A DNA stretch of 64,000 nt, taken from positions 86,901,980 through 86,965,979 of the forward strand of contig CP136063.1 of assembly GCA_032622095.1 (NCBI GenBank), written 5' to 3'. Shown piece by piece: positions 34,826-49,800 of this stretch (within the stretch, counting starts at the first letter, position 1; every line of letters begins with the position of its first letter). The position numbers and the translations under genes were made by a program. The stretch is from Siphonodentalium dalli. Its lineage: Eukaryota > Mollusca > Scaphopoda > Gadilida > Siphonodentaliidae. The notes beneath the pieces were generated by a model. It saw nothing but the letters and a program-made list of their open reading frames with translations, was not told where the DNA came from and ran no database searches.

Positions 34826-37800
34826 CTGAAATATGAAATGAAAGTGGCAGAAATAAATGTTTGGTTGAAGAGTGAGTAAGATCATTCAACCATAAGAGCT
34901 AGGGATCTAAAATTAGTGAAAAATGTACATTTAGATCAAACCTGAGTTTAGTGTGCTTGTCATTTTAATAATGAGGTCCACAGAAGGCGAATTTAGTGAT
35001 GCTATCCCATATAGCAGGCTAGTATCACCAAACTCACCCTCTAGGGACCTCATTCTGCTTAGGCCTCATTTTATTTGGAAAGTTTCTTTATTTTAAAATT
35101 TCTATAGAAACTTCTTCACATAGATTCTATTTATTTTTTAGTTAAGTTTCTCTATATCCCCAAATTGGCAGACGACACATTGCATAACCGAGGTTCCCAA
35201 TGGGTGTACATCACAATATTCACCATTTGGGAACTTCAATCTGAGTCTATGAATCGACCCATAGCAGATGAGGCCATGCAGAATGAGGTTCCCAGAGGGT
35301 GAATTTGGTGATGCTAGCTCGCTATGAGGGACAGCGTCACTAAATTGACCCTCTGGGAACCTCATTGTGCAAATAACAGGCACACTAAACACAGGCTTGA
35401 TGTAGATTATTTGTTTATAAGGTGCTGACATAAATTATATTAACCCATTCATTACTAAATACTCATTGATGAGTAGTTATCCCTTAGGAAATGTTCAGAT
35501 AAATGGAAAATTACAGCTCAATGGAGACATGTAGGGTGCAAATGAAATTTCAAACCCACCCCCACACAAAGAACCTCCATCCAGCCAGGTCCCGGACTAC
35601 ATTTCACAGCAAATTGAATTAACCCTTTCCATCCTGAAAGGATTCTCCCAGTCAGTTAAAAGTGTACATCAGAATGGTCTATTCTTCATTTGGATGGATG
35701 TTAAGGTGATAGAAGCAGACGACAGATAAATAAAAGTGCAGAAGGAGCCCTATTTTTTTAGGGAAATGTTTAGATAATAAGTTCAATAAGTTCGTTGAAC
35801 TTATTACCTGAACATTTCCTATGGGAACTACATGTACTCATCAGGCACTTACGGCCCCTCTCTTCGCAGAAAAGGCTATTGTTCCATTGTACAGTAATGC
35901 CCTAAATAATCGACTCCTTGACCACAGCAGAATTATGGGTAATTTTTCAGGATTTAGTCGGAAATATGGCTTGTTGCCATTCATCAGAAAGCACTCAATG
36001 AGAGCTTTCCGATGAATACAAATAGTAAAGCTTAGTCCATAAAAAATTTGTATAATAAATTTTGGACAAACAAGAAATTCACGAATTTTCAAGGAATTTC
36101 AAGTTTAGGAATTTATCAAAGTCTCAAAGTTATACGTACATGTAACTTGTAACATGTGTTGCCATTGCCAACAGAGTTCACCTGACTCATGTGATCATTT
36201 GGCCTACTTGTACATGGTAAAACCATTTAGAAGGTTTGTGTCCAATGTATAGCATACAAAACTTGTAGCGAAGAAGAATAATCCAATCTTCTGATAACCA
36301 AATTAGCGATCAACGCTGTGCAGACAGTGATTCAACTGCATGGGAATAAATCTTAATTTGATTGAAGCCAACTGAGCGCACAGCTGGTCGCATTGTGGCC
36401 CATTGTTCTCGCCACCCTACTATTATCTACAAATTTCGCTAGATGTTTGCAATATCTAATACGTGTAGGTTTGGCACCACAAAATCATCTGACTTCCTGC
36501 CATGTGCATCTCCATAGCATTACCATAGCAACACACGTTACAAGTTACACATACATGTGGCTGAATCTGGCTACTACCTACCAATTCGTTATCTGACGGC
36601 ACTCGAGACAGAAAGTCAAGCAGTTCATTGTTTGGTACTGCATTCGGGGCTCGTAACTTCTTAGTGAATTTATTAATACCTGCAAAGAAGAGATAGTCAG
36701 TTGTCAAGGAAACACAGAAAAGTCAGGTAAATGGCTATAAATCTAAAAAAAATATAAAAGGAATTTGAAGCTTGGAGAACAAGTATTTATGAACAATGTC
36801 AAGTTTAAGGCTCACTTAATTTACAAATCACCATTTGAAATGTCTGTGTCTGAAATCATAAAAAAGATTCCCCACCCCCATTATGGCTCCCAGAATGCAA
36901 CAGAATTCAAACTAAAAACGTATTTTCAGTGGAAGTGGAATAACTCTATCTTTAAAATATAGAGTTATTCCCCCTCCATTGAAAATAATACACTTTGCAC
37001 AACAAAACCAGATGAAAATTAAGCACAAAAGCATGTCAGTAACTCAACAAAAACACCATGTTCACAGTTTATTACAATGGTTAGTTGATATATATAATAC
37101 AATGTTTTGGAGCTTCCTCTTTCAAATGGTATATAATATGACATATGTTTTATATATTTGATCTGAGGGTTCGAAAATAGTGTGGGCCTTTAAGTTCTCT
37201 CACCTGCATTACTGATTATAAGCATCACCAAAGGGGAACCTCATTCAGCTTAGGCCTCATCTGCTATGGGAGACCTAGGATCAGATTGAAGTTCCCCAGG
37301 TGAAATTGGTGATGTTCACCCATTAGTCACCTTGATTATGCATTGTATCTTCTGCACATTGGGGGATACAGAAACTGAACAGAAGGGGAAAAAGTCACTA
37401 AGAACAATATTAATTTAAGACTATAGATATTTCCAGGAGATGAGATGCCTAAGCAGAATGAGGTCCCCAGAGGGTGAAATTTGTTGTGCTAGACCACAGT
37501 GTGGATAGTGTAACTAAATTACCCTCTGGGGACCTCATTCTGCAAATGACAGACACACTATTTCAAGGCTAGATAATATGTGTAAACTTACCCCATGCCA
37601 GAATGAGTAACCGTAGAGGTATAAGGAAGAGAACTATTGCACCAAGAGTGAGGATTATCACAGCGAAAGTGGACAACCATGGTGTCGTCCAGTTAAATGT
37701 GCTGCAATGGAACAAATTATTGCAGATATTAAAATCAAGACATGGCAAGAAAACTTTCAACTCAAAATAAGTATCAGAGAACTAGATAATGCTATTGTTT

Positions 37801-40800
37801 TTGAGTCAAACTAGAGGTGGGACTGTTCCAGTGGGACTAAGTATACCCTCGCAGTGCAATTGGGTTACATTAAGGGTTGCCATAGCATCATATTTATATT
37901 TGAAAAACTATCAACAACTCTGTTCGAATGATTTTGATATACCTCGCAATTTCAGATGCACATGCAGGTTCCCAATATAGTAAATATCTGTCAAGTTTCA
38001 TACAATTAACCCTTCGATGACTGGAGCTTCTTGAAAATTTGCGAAAACCCTGTGCCAATGCATTCCCTTATATATGCGAGTCTCCCAAAAGGAGAATGCA
38101 TTGGCCAAACAATATTACTTTGACCTTGTAAGCCAGTGCATTTTCTTATATATGCGAGGCTCCCTATGGGAGACAAGCATATATAAGATAATGCACTGGC
38201 ACAAGATCTTTAATGGTGCACCAGCACAGCTCCCGCCACAAAAGGGTTAATCATGACGAATAAAAGTTTGGACAAGATAGTATATGTCGCAATAAATTTA
38301 CGTCATTAAATGACTGGTGATAACTCGACTAAATTCCAGACCAACCTCATAATCGCAGGTGCACATGTTCTCATGGTAGTAAATATCTGTGCCAACTTAC
38401 TGTCAAGTTTCAAAAGCATTGACCATGAAATGAAGGAGTACAAAGGCCATATAAAAACTGGCATATAAAAATACAACTTCAAACACGATGTTTTGATGCC
38501 GAACAAATATTATGACATTTGTATTCATTGCAATTCCGGAATCCGAAACGCAACTTCCAGAAAAAGTATATTGTGTTATCTTAACATGAAACTATTTTAA
38601 AACTTCACGCACTGCTTTCTCTTAGTTTTAATCATCAAAATGATGTAATACTATAAACATTTCAGAGGGAAGACAGTTCAGGATTTTCTTCCCATTCGTC
38701 TGTAGTTGCCATTTTGATGCGATGCTGATTAAAAAATTTGAACCGGCACAAATAAAAGAATCTCAAATTTATTGAAAAATATATGAAAAAAACAACTTTT
38801 CAGCACTATATTGACAAATTTGTTCGGAAATCTTCCGTGTCTTGAGATAACCATTACCAAATTATGCATACATAATTTTGGGGTTCGAATGAGCCATGTC
38901 AGTTTAAATGCACATTGAGTCATTATCAATAGCAAACTCCATGCAGGGTTTAACTCCCTTGATGACTCGGTAAGACCGCTGCTGCCGGTGACATTTTATC
39001 CACATTTGGAGGACTTACGCGATATTAAGATATATTCTAAGCGAGCAGAGCAACATGCTGCCCTTGTTAAACACACAAAATATCGATTAAAATTTGTGTA
39101 ATTTCATACCTTAAGCTTGGAAAGTCCGACTAGAAGGAAAGAACTATATTGCGAAACAGTGTGATTTGGTTCTCCGATTATTTTATCAATACAAAAGTAT
39201 AAACGCACATGGATGACAATGTCATGAAAACACACGTGGCAAGTCCTACACAAAGAGTTCAAATTTGCTGCAATTTTGACAAATATCTTCCACACAGGAA
39301 ATTTGACTTTTGGGCGATCGGTTTTCGCCATTTTTGCAGGAAAAGCCCGTGCTAAATATATATACCACAGACCAGTACCCAGCCAGTGACAGAGTCAGAA
39401 AGGAAGTATGACTGGTGCGCTCTTGTAGAGATTGTATCAATTGTTCCATGATTATAATACATACTTTTTAACCCTTTCTCCCAGACAGGCCACAGTATCC
39501 ATGGCTTGTTGGACCTGCAGACATACTTCCTGGACAGCATTAAGTCGATCTCGAAAGCTTCTCTTCCCATCCTGAAGATAAAAAATTTAAATCTTGATAT
39601 TACATAATGCCCTAAACAAACGACTCCTTAACCACAACAGAATTATGGGTAACTTTTCAGGATTTAGTCGGAAATATCACTTGTTGCCATTCATCGGAAA
39701 GCTCTCAGTGAGAGCTTTCCGATGAATGGCAACAAGCCATATTTCCGACTAAATCCTGAAAAGTTACCCACAATTCTGCTGTGGATAAGGAGTCAATTAT
39801 TTAGGGCATTACTGTACTTCTATTATTTTCACACCATAACATAAACTGACAATCATCTGGAAAGGCAGTTAAAACAAAGGATAATTTTATTTTCTAACTT
39901 ATGAAATATTTTGAGAACCTTGCCATTTGGTGAGCATAATATTTGTACAAAAGCAAAATTTATCCTAATCTGATGGGCAGATAATAACAATTTGAATTTG
40001 TTATAGCTACATAAAAACATGCCAATATGTTTTAGAACTATTTCTGATGATTATAAAAAGTTGTAATCAAAATTCTATAAATTCACTCAAACTGATACAC
40101 TATTAATAATTATAAATGCAATACGGCTTCAGTTGGTCGTATTTTTGCAATTGCAGGAATCAAGTCCTGCTTTACTATTTTGGTAGTCAGGGGAAGTAGA
40201 GTTTATCAGATATAGTTTAATAGCATGGATCCAATCAGAAAGTGAGAAAGTCAAGAGAGATTTAATATAGAGATGTATAGTGTGTCTTTCATTACATGCT
40301 AATAAAATTGATGAAGCACTGAAGGGTTATATAGAGAGACCAGCCAAGATGATTTGAATCAAGCCTTGAAATAGTGTGTCTGTCATTTGCAGAATGAGGT
40401 CCCCAGAGGGTGAATTTAGTGATGCTACCCCGCATAGCGGGCTAGCATCACCAAATTCACCCTCTGGGAACCTCATTCTGCTGAGGTTTAAGCAGAATGA
40501 GGTCCCCAGAGGGTGAATTTGGTAATGCTAGCCCGCTATGCAGGGTAGCATCACTAAATTCACCCTCTGGGGACCTCATTCTGCAAATGACAGACACCTT
40601 ATTTCAAGGCTTGATTTGAATATATAAATATAATTTAATCATAAGCTGTCAATCCACATAATACTGTAAAACCATTGGTTGTCACACATTTAGCTATTAA
40701 AGTTATTTCTCCATAACCTAAATTTCTTGATTACTTTGCCAGCAACAGAAATGACAGCAGCATCGAGTTACCATGCCTATACCGCGTGCCTAAAAAATGT

Positions 40801-43800
40801 ACCTGGAAACTGTTTGATACTTCCTATGATTTAACATGAAATGTCGGTGATGCTTCATAATTCCTTTGGGTACGACTGTATTGACAATAACCGTACTAGA
40901 CGCTAATATTCAACGCACAAGTAACCAGACAAATCAACAAGATTGAACATTGCAAAGAAGTGAACACTGAAATTAAAACCAACATGGGTTTGTGTCACCA
41001 CGGTCGAATATATCAATCCCACGTGCAACTATACAGCTGCCCGGAGAGTGATAAGTTGCGAATAGCCAATCAAAAATGCTGAATGTCTCTTGCAACTTAA
41101 TGTGTCTTTTTCGTTGGAAATAGTCTGAATGTTATACATTCGTTATACTTCCAACTTCTACTTTTTGGTGGTTCTCCTGTGAAATGATGGATTAAATTAT
41201 AAGAAATAACTCTTGTTTCGATTAAGGTTATAAGTTATAACCGAAAAATTTGAAGATAAATTTTCTATAACTGCGCTAAGCGCGTTGATAGAATTTATCT
41301 TCAAACTTTTCGGTTATAACTGCATAACTTTAATCGAAACGAGAGTTATTTCATAAATGCACACTGGAATAGCAGATGGAAGTCACTTCTCCTTGGCAAA
41401 ATAAGAGGGAGAGGTGTTACTTTCCAGAAAGAAGACATCTCCTATAGGTTGGTCCCTGGTTATAACTAATAAGCAAGTTGCAAAATGTGACCAATCAAAC
41501 ACAACAGTGAAAGACGATAGGTGGCAGGAATGAACAAAACAAATAATGCTAAGAACATAAAAATAATTAATATATCTGTGTTTTTAAGCAATTAGATCTC
41601 CATTTTGAGATAAGGAAGAATGCTATTTTTTTTTTCTCAAAATGGGAAAAACATACTCCATAAATAGGAAAATACTAATTTTTGTTGTTAAAATTCAATA
41701 TTTCAAACAGAAAATATCTCAACAAAATGTTTGTCAAGGCTTTTTATAAGAAAACTTCAATGACGAGGGGGAGGTGCCTGAGAAAACTGAATTTGGTCCA
41801 AGCTTTATCTGTGAAGCTAAAATTATAATCGATGACATTTGTTTTTCTGTATGTATAAAAAATAAAGAAAATAATGAATACATGGATTTAAGGGCGACAT
41901 TTTAGAATATTTAAAGCAGAATTCTGGCTCATTGAGAAAGAGATAAGCAACATTTGATAGTTAAAGAGAAGATGGTTGGTTCGAAATCTCCATAAATTGT
42001 AAGTTTGGCAGGACTGAAATTTGGTACATTGGATACTGGTTGAAATTTTGAAATTTTCAGTTGTGTAAATTAATTTTACTTGGCAAACTACTGTGTTTAA
42101 TAAAATGAAACAGCCCACTGAATTTCAAACAATCCTTAATTAGCTCTGAGATTTGAGACAGAATTTGACTTTTTCCCTGTATTTTATGTAATGCTTGGTA
42201 CATTAGGAGCGCTCAATCTCTTTAACCTTTCCATGATTGGAGCTTCCTGAAATTTTGCGAAAACCCTGGCTAATGCTTTCTCTTATATATGTGAGTCTCA
42301 ACTAGGGAGACTTGTATATATAAGAGAATACAGTGGGCTAACAATATTACAATGACATTGTAAGCCAGTGCATTCTCTTGTATACAGTATGTGAGGCTCC
42401 CTATGGGAGACTCGCATATATAAGAGAACGCACTGGCACAGGGTCTTTAATGCTGCACCGGCAATGCTCCTGTCATGAAAGGGTTAATGTACCATTTAGT
42501 CATTCAATCACTGGAGATGACAAGCTTGTGGACTCAGCTAAATGACTACCATCGTCATAAGTTTAAATTTTCTAACAGGATGGGTCAGATCTCCCCTCAG
42601 TAACCTTTTAAGCTGTTAACACGTTGACTGCCAACTACTTTTTGCTAGTAATTGAATAGGAGATAAGTCTTGATAACACAACAGCAGTAGCATATCACCT
42701 ATGTGGGGAGAAAAACTAAACAGTGAATAAGGTCTATCTGTGATCAAAAGCTATGTGCACTAGAGGAACACTATGTGCAAAGATTATTTGTTACACACCC
42801 GGTGGCTGTATTTTGGTTGATCATGTTAATTTGGCCTGTGTGGTAAATATCATGTCAATGCACCAGTGCAATCTCGTGCTTTTTATGACATTGTGCAAAA
42901 CAGCAAAACAGTTATTACAACATTAACTCATTCTATGCTGAATGGATTGGAATGGTCTATTATTCGTTTAGAAGGGTGTTCATGTAATAAAAGCAGATGA
43001 CAGACAGAAAAACAGATAATACAAGAGCCGAATGATTCATATTCATAGGTGGGAAATTATCAGATAATAATACTTTATATGAACGCGCTGCTCGCTGCTA
43101 ACATGGCCATGCAAGTTACCATGGTAACATGCTTTAAATACAGCAATAATATAAATTTTGAAGAATTTGGCGAAATTGTTGGTGGTGATTATTATTAGAT
43201 TACTTAAGATTTCTTTCATATAATAATCACTTTGTATTTCTAACATTCCAAAAATATTTCTGAAAAATCAGAAAAAAAATAACCCTTTCTTTACTATGGA
43301 TTATCCCCCCCCCATTTATATACGTATATATTGGAATGGTCTATTATTCATTTGGAGGGGAGTTCAGATGAGCAGATGTTAACAGACAGGTGAAAAGACA
43401 ATACAAGTTCAGAAGGATTCATATTCTTTGGTGGGAAATTTTCAGATAATCAGTTCAACATTTGTTAAATTTATTATCTGAATATTTCCTAAAATAAGGG
43501 AACTACTCATCAATGGGTATTTAGTAAAGAAAGGGTTAATCAGGGAAGAAGAGACCTTTATTACGAAGTCAGGTGGTTGGATTTATAAGGAAAAATAAGC
43601 AATAATTTATTTTTAAATATCGGCGAAAGAGTCGAATGACAACTCTCTTACCTGGGGACGAGGCTAAAATAACGAAATAAAGAGAACTCAGCACAAACAC
43701 AAACTCGATACATAAACAAGCTACATGTATAACAGTGTGTTATAATGAGGCGAGCAGCAGCAAGCCTGCAAAAGCGTGTCTGTCATTTGCATAATGGGGT

Positions 43801-46800
43801 CCCAAGAGGGTGAATATATGATGCTATCTGCATGGTGGGCTAGCATCACCAAATTCACCCTCTGGGATCCTCATTCTGCTCAGGCTTCAACTGCTACAGG
43901 AGACCTAGGATCAGATTGAATTTCCTCTGTTGAATTTGGTGATGTTCACACATTAGTCACCTCGATTATGCATTTTATCTTCTGCAAATTAGGGGATATA
44001 GAAACTCAACAGAAGGGAAAAAGTAACTAAAAGCAATGTAAGGCTATAGTTACTTCCCAGAAGATCAGGTTTAAGCAGAATCAGGTCCCCAGCGGGGTTT
44101 TTTGGAGCTGCTAGCCCACTATGCAGGATAGCATCACTAAATTCACCATCAAGGACCTCATTCTGCACATGACAGACACACAATTTGCAGCCTTTGAGAG
44201 CTGCCAGTTTTGTGATAACGATTTTGGAGTGTTTCTACAGCCTTTGAATTTGTATCAGATTTATATACTCATATGATAACAATCGACTACTTGTCATGTG
44301 AATCTAAGACCAGTTTTTTCCAATTATCATCTATTATTACATGAATCTACCATTATTCCATTCAATAAACCCATTCTATAAATTGCTATATTTTGTTGCA
44401 TAACAAAAACTACTGCCAGTTGAATTCCGGTTTGTCGTCTGTTTACATTCCGTATGTACTCAAAATACTTTGGTTTCCAATATTTTCACCAATCTCTAAT
44501 GAATGGAGAGTTGAGAAGTTATTTCATTAAATTTACAATATTAAATATGTCAAAGAAACTTTATTTATCTGGGACTATTTCTTTACACTGTCAAACAACG
44601 CATAGTAATGTGAAATGTCATCGCAGGTCTTTTTCAGTCCTATTTGTTGATTTAAGTAGGTTTTGTCCAGGTTTTCGATCATGAAATAAAGCACAAGGGT
44701 TTCTGTTATTATAGATAAGATTTATGGAGGCACGCACTCATAATAAGTGTTCCCTGTTTCAATGTGCTTGCTTCAGTGAGTGTGGACAAATTCCTATCCA
44801 TAGTTCAGAGAGGGTCATATTGTCTTTTGATTTGATGAAGCATGTAATATGTGTCAAAGAGTCATTTTGACCATTGCCCGGCAAGCAAACTAATTCCTGG
44901 GATACAGTTTTTGAACCCACCTGCTGATATGGTTGACGGAAGGCGATAATTCTTTCATATATAATAAAACAATCATTGACGGCTTTAGGATGGAATAGCG
45001 ACAGCTATTTCTCTTGACGGAGTCTTCTGAACAGCAAGCAGGACTTTTAAAGACTCACTTAATTTTCGAACCCCCAGATCACATTATATAAAATACAGTA
45101 ATGCTCTAATTAATCGACTCCTTAAACACAGCAGAATTATGGGTAACTTTTCAGGATTTAGTCGGAAATATGGCTTATTGCCATTCATCGGAAAGCTCTC
45201 CCAATCCTGAAAAGTTACCCATAATTCTGCTGTGTTTAAGGAGTCGATTAATTAGAGCATTACTGTATATGCCATATTATATACCATTTGAAAGAGGAAG
45301 CTCCAAAACATTGTATTATCAACTTATCATGTGTAATACACTGTGGTCATGTTTTTGTGGAGTTACCAACACGTTTTGTCATCCAGATTGCAGTAAAAAG
45401 CACTATTATTTTCATACAGGGGGAATAACTCTATATATTAAAGATAGAGTTCTTCCCCTTCCATTGAAAAAGTTTTAATTCTGTTGCACTCTGGGATCCA
45501 AAGGGGGGGGGGGGGGGGGGGGTCATTCTATGATTTCAGCAGTTTTCTATTTCTCTGTGGCCATCTTCTGAGACACAGATGTTTCAAATAGTGATGAATT
45601 ATAGTATTTTAATCATATTTTATGGCATAGACAGGCAAAGATTGTTATTAAAACCGTATATCAAGTCACTATAAAAAAAATAATCAGTGACTTGAAAATT
45701 AAGTGGGCCTTTATCCTTGGTCTGTATTCTCGGTCAATAATACTGCATGCTGTTTAAGAGACACCATCTCAGGAAAATAGTTCCTGGATACAACTATTGA
45801 CTACCTTGGGGTGGAGTAGCGAGAATCATTATCTATGTTGTGTCCCCCCCCAATCCCTCCCCTGCATAATTTCGCATGTTCATGAGTGAAAAACAAAATA
45901 ACATATATTTCAGATCCAGCCATGTGTACCTTCTGACATTTAGATATAAAACACTAATAATATTCACAGGAAAAAAAATAAAATTATCCATTGTAAAGTA
46001 GAAAAGGCAAATGCATAAAAAGAAAATAATTCAGCTGAACTTGAGTCAGGTTAAATAAAACACCTGAATTGCTGAATATCACTAAATTTAGATTTTGGGA
46101 AAACTGTCTAAAGATAATATTAATCCTTTCATGACGGGTGCAGCAATAAAGATCCTGTGCCAATGCATTCTCTTATACATGCGAGTCTCGCAAAGTAGCC
46201 TCACATATAAGAGAATGCATTGGCTTACAAGGTCAAGGTAAATATTATTTATATATATAGGGAGACTCGCATATATAAGAGAATGCATTGGCACAGGGTT
46301 TTCCCAAAATTTCAGTAAGCTCCAGTCATGGAAGGATTAAAATGATCATTAGCGTGTAAATAGCAGAAGTTGGTATTTTTCAAATGCCTTGCTATGCAAT
46401 TTATCTGACCAATTGTATTCATACTCCACAAAATTGAACAATACAATCATCCATTTCCTAAAGCTCTGCCGACAAAGAGATGTCGGGCAGCTAGCTGCTT
46501 CAGAGTTAGACGGTTTTCTCTAAGTAGCATGACAATTGTTTTAGACCTAGTCATTGAAAGGCACACAACTGGATCTGACCATTTCTATCTGGTGTAGACA
46601 CAGAGGGAGGTATTGCGCATGCTATACAGTGGGAACACATCAGAGAACTTCAGCTTGTAAACTTGTGCAGAAAACTTATAAATATGATAATAAGGTTCTT
46701 GTATCTTTCTTGAAGAGCCCAAAACTGGAAGATTTGTATTCAAAGATGAGAATTTCATGACAATATAAACCATCATCGTCTTATGGGCTTCAACATTGCT

Positions 46801-49800
46801 CGTGAATTCACTTCCAGCCATATCATAACAATTGAGTTTATTATTATTATTATTATTATTATTATTGGGCAATTAATAACAATTTGCATCCAAACACTGG
46901 ATTCTCTCCGAAACCAATGTGAAATTCCATTGTCAAGCATAAATATACATGCATCTGAAGAATGTGTGAAATTTCTGCTACAAGTTACCCACACTAGTCT
47001 ACAAGCTAAAGCTTCCTATTGACAAACTAACTACTGACACACAGGTAGTTAGGTTTCAAACAAAATCAACTGAGCTAGCAACGTACATTTTTATATCAAT
47101 TAGAACTAACAGCATCAATAGATATCTTACGATTTTATTTTGCATCTAAATTTCGAATGATTGAAACTAATACTATTTTGACATAAGAAACTTCAATTTC
47201 AAGCCATTTTTGTTGATATTAAAAGCTTGGTAAATGATTTGTAGAGCCATATCCAGTTTCCTTCACATCCCTACAAATGAATAATAGACCATTCCAATGT
47301 ATACTATTGTGACTGAATGGGAGAATCCATTTAGTATAGAAAGGGATAATCAATGATTTGATAATAAATGGATTCAACCGCTCAATTATAAAAATAAACA
47401 TTGGAATTGTCTATTAGTCGGAACATTTCCTTTGGGGACTACTCGTTAATCAGTATTTAGTAAAGAACGGGTTAATAAAATAAAATAAATGGTAATAATG
47501 TATTTGTATTAGCTTTTCATGTGCTTAAGAAATCATTCATGTTTCGATCCATATTAGACAAATGTATGGTGCATGTAGTACAGTAATGCCCTAAATAATC
47601 AACACTTTAACCACAGCAGAATAATGCTGTGGTTAAGGAGTCGATTATTAATGGCAATAATGTATGACATAGTAAAATGGAGCTTCCACATATATTCACT
47701 AGAGGGAGGAGCTTACAGTTGCTAGGACACAAGGCGACTGCAGAAATAGTTTAATTAGTTTAACAGCGCTTGCCCTTATGCTGTAATACACCGGAGAACA
47801 TACATTCTTTTTGCCTTTAATTTTGAAAATTAAGAAAAGTGTCATGCAAAATGAAAAACAGTGTTATAATCATGAATGAATATCTAACATCATGGTACAG
47901 TAATGCTCTAAGTAATCGACTTCTTAACCACAGCAGAATTATGGGTAACTTTTCAGAATTTAGTTGGAAATATGGCTTGTTGCCATTCATCGGAAAGCTC
48001 TCGGGGAGAGCTTTCCGATGAATGGCAACAAGCCATATTTCCGACTAATTCCTGAAAAGTTACCCATAACTCTGCTGTGGTTAAGAAGTCGATTACTTAG
48101 AGCATTACTGTATAAATAGAAATTTCAGTAAATCATGATTTGACAACATAAAAGTTCTTTCAATATAGGCAATTTAACACTGAAAGTATGAGCGGATATC
48201 AAAATTTGGGAGAACAAAGAATTTTCTTTGAAGGAAGCGACCGGCTCAATCTCTGATTAATATTTCCAGAAAGTGGATGTTGCCTTTGAGAAATATACTA
48301 TTATGAGAACAAAAATATGTCATCTTCCTTTGAGTTGACAACTTATAATTAAAATAACTATTAAATATTTTTTGCAATATGCAGATAAAGGCTAGCAATT
48401 CAGCTGAAATAATATGGGATATTGAATATCATTAACATGAAATATTTACTTTTTCTTTTTCCTCGTCATCCAAATCATCATCATCTTCATCAGGATGTTC
48501 CTGCAAGCAAGAAAAATAGTATTCAGTAATATATATACACAAAGCAAACATGGTATTGACATCTAAGTTTTAGAATTTGTATCACATTTGAGAATAACAT
48601 CAAATTCTAAATCTTGTTTAACATGATTAAAAAATTAACAAATCATTGATAATTTTGTCGAATCAATTGAAATTGAATATTTATAAGAAACAAGTGACAC
48701 ATAAATTCTATAATACTAAATTCTAATACTTGAAAGGAATCAAGATCGAGCTTTGTCATGGTTATTTATATAACTAATCAAGAGCTTTGTCATGGTTATT
48801 TATATAACTAATCATGAGATTTGTCATGGTTATTTATATAACTAATCATGAGATTTGTCATGGTTATTTATATAACTAATCAAGAGCTTTGTCATGGTTA
48901 TTTATATAACTAATCAAAAGTTTTGTCATGGTTGTTTATATAACCAATCATGAGTTTTGTCATGGTTATATATATAACCAATCAAGAGCTTTGTCATGGT
49001 TTTTTATATAACTAATCAAGAGATTTGTCATGGTTATTTATATAACTAATCAAGAGATTTGTCATGGTTTTTTATATAACTAATCAAGAGATTTGCCATT
49101 GTTATTTATATAACTAATCAAGAGCTTTGTCATGGTTATTTATATAACTAATCAAGAGCTTTGTCATGGTTATTTATAGTACTAATCAAGAGACTTGCCA
49201 TGGTTATTTATATAACTAATCAAGAGCTTTGCCACAGTTATTTATAAATTGAATCGTAAGTGACACGTAGTGGAGCAACCACACACGATATGCCTCAAAT
49301 TTGCCTTTTTTTGGCGACATAACGCTAAGAATAATTTATGTAACATCATGCAGTGGTCACCATGGAGACGTCATGATAAATTGACAAGACGTGTCGTGGA
49401 TTGTAAAATCTTGTCTGGATTATCGTCATGACTTCTTCATTTTTCGTTTTCATTAAGCTGACAAACGAAATTGGTCTAACTGAAATTAATAGACTTAAAT
49501 CACATGTGAATTCTTCGTAATTTTTGTGAAGTAGTTACTTTCATTTTTATCGCAATGCTTCATTTCCAATTCCGCGTTTTTTGCAATCCCCACACGGTTG
49601 CTAACCAGAAGTCACGTGACAATTTCTCCAAATCTATACCCGCGATCTTGAAAAATCACTGATGGATATAGAAAAAATTATATGACGTCATTCACCTGCC
49701 TTAGGTAAATGCACCCTTGGTGGTTGCTATAATCATTATCCATGATATATTTGGCATTCAAATAAGTTCTATAAGTTTATAATTGCTCTAAAAAGTCATT

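Noticed and set aside
39352-39570. 72-codon - frame over MCTP exon h
   Set aside because: It is in a different frame from the one that joins exons g and i and matches MCTP; a shadow.
46785-47022. 79-codon frame with poly-Ile
   Set aside because: Translation of the ATT microsatellite.
48747-49250. Regular repeats reminiscent of a CRISPR array
   Set aside because: Units are directly contiguous with no unique spacers, and the context is an intron of an animal gene.
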